5,954 nt of DNA from JAADGZ01 sp964596835. Its GTDB lineage: Bacteria > Pseudomonadota > Gammaproteobacteria > UBA6429 > Thiohalophilaceae. Both the position numbers and the translations under genes were made by a program. The notes under the pieces were generated by a model. It saw only the letters and a list, made by a program, of their open reading frames with translations, was not told the DNA's origin and ran no database searches. Shown in pieces: positions 5,721 to 5,954 of the stretch. The number at the start of each line of letters is the position of its first letter. Within the stretch, counting starts at the first letter, position 1. The DNA is taken from the NCBI GenBank assembly GCA_964596835.1, contig CAZQVV010000146.1:1-5954 (forward strand), read 5' to 3'.

Positions 5721-5954
5721 CAGTTTTTTCTTTTTTCTCTACTATCTGACCCGGCCTGGCCCGACGCCGATTGAGGCTATTAATGAAATAAAGGGGCCGG
5801 CGCTTTGTTTCAGTAAATATACGCCCCACGTATTCACCCAGTATGCCGATTGAGATCAACTGCACACCACCAAGAAACAGAATAATAACAATCATGGATG
5901 GATAACCCTGCACCGGATCGCCATACAGCAGGGTGCGGACAACAATGAATATCC
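5707..5954 (-). CDS. C-terminal part of a GtrB/DPM1-like family 2 glycosyltransferase
   Basis: The frame is open from the right edge (5' end missing) to a TAA at 5709-5707, giving about 82 residues. It starts IFIVVRTLLYGDPVQGYPS, continues through a membrane segment MIVIILFLGGVQLISIGIL, and reaches GEYVGRIFTETKRRPLYF, then a basic tail. The R-T-L-x-Y-G-D-P-V-x-G-Y-P-S loop between two membrane helices and G-E-Y-x-G-R-I-[FY]-x-E-x-K-x-R-P-x-Y are the standard C-terminal end of polyprenyl-phosphate glycosyltransferases (GtrB, ArnC and DPM1 relatives). These use a nucleotide sugar to make a monosaccharide-phospho-undecaprenol at the cytoplasmic face of the membrane. The catalytic GT-A domain is outside the window, so the sugar cannot be judged. 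The GTG at 5913 is an internal valine, not a start. The gene precedes and overlaps the GtrA-like gene by 14 bases. Confidence 0.88.
   Translation of the reverse strand, partial: IFIVVRTLLYGDPVQGYPSMIVIILFLGGVQLISIGILGEYVGRIFTETKRRPLYFINSLNRRRARPGQIVEKKEKTDVAG

Noticed and set aside
5707..5913. A separate 68-residue small membrane protein starting at the GTG at 5913
   Set aside because: The frame stays open to the window edge and the residues before the GTG match the conserved C-terminal loop of GtrB-type glycosyltransferases, so this is the tail of a larger gene.

Overview
This window looks like part of a surface-polysaccharide or lipopolysaccharide-modification cluster from a Gram-negative bacterium, most likely a proteobacterium. 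The basis is a family 9 glycosyltransferase of the LPS heptosyltransferase superfamily, a GtrA/GtrB-type lipid-linked sugar module, and several methyltransferases of the kinds found in O-antigen and capsule loci. Base composition is moderate and slightly AT-rich by eye, and genes are packed with short gaps or overlaps. The species cannot be named from this sequence.

Layout. Bases 1-122 hold the 3' end of a forward-strand gene of unknown product. Everything else is on the minus strand, so transcription runs from the right edge to the left. From its 5' end the run reads: a truncated GtrB/DPM1-like family 2 glycosyltransferase (5707-5954, N-terminus outside the window); a GtrA-family small membrane protein (5301-5720); a large multi-pass GT-C/family 39-like glycosyltransferase (3715-5286); a 118-base gap; an FkbM-family methyltransferase (2655-3596); a second, shorter FkbM-family methyltransferase overlapping it (1961-2671); a family 9 glycosyltransferase (845-1939); and a class I SAM methyltransferase (126-812). 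The last gene ends 3 bases from the stop of the convergent forward gene.

How the genes may work together. The first three match the architecture of a Gtr-type module. A family 2 enzyme loads a sugar onto undecaprenyl phosphate, GtrA helps move it across the inner membrane, and a GT-C enzyme transfers it to a periplasmic glycan. The next four encode a cytoplasmic family 9 transferase and three methyltransferases, which fit building and methyl-decorating a glycan. That functional linkage is inference from context; the family calls are read from sequence motifs.

Points worth a second look: an internal duplication at the N-terminus of the 228-residue methyltransferase, an atypical SAM motif I in the smaller FkbM protein, basic tails on all three methyltransferases, A8-A9 tracts inside three genes, and a GT-C enzyme whose sugar donor and acceptor cannot be deduced. 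I saw no tRNA, rRNA, CRISPR array, insertion sequence or convincing terminator. No stretch longer than 300 bases lacks a gene.
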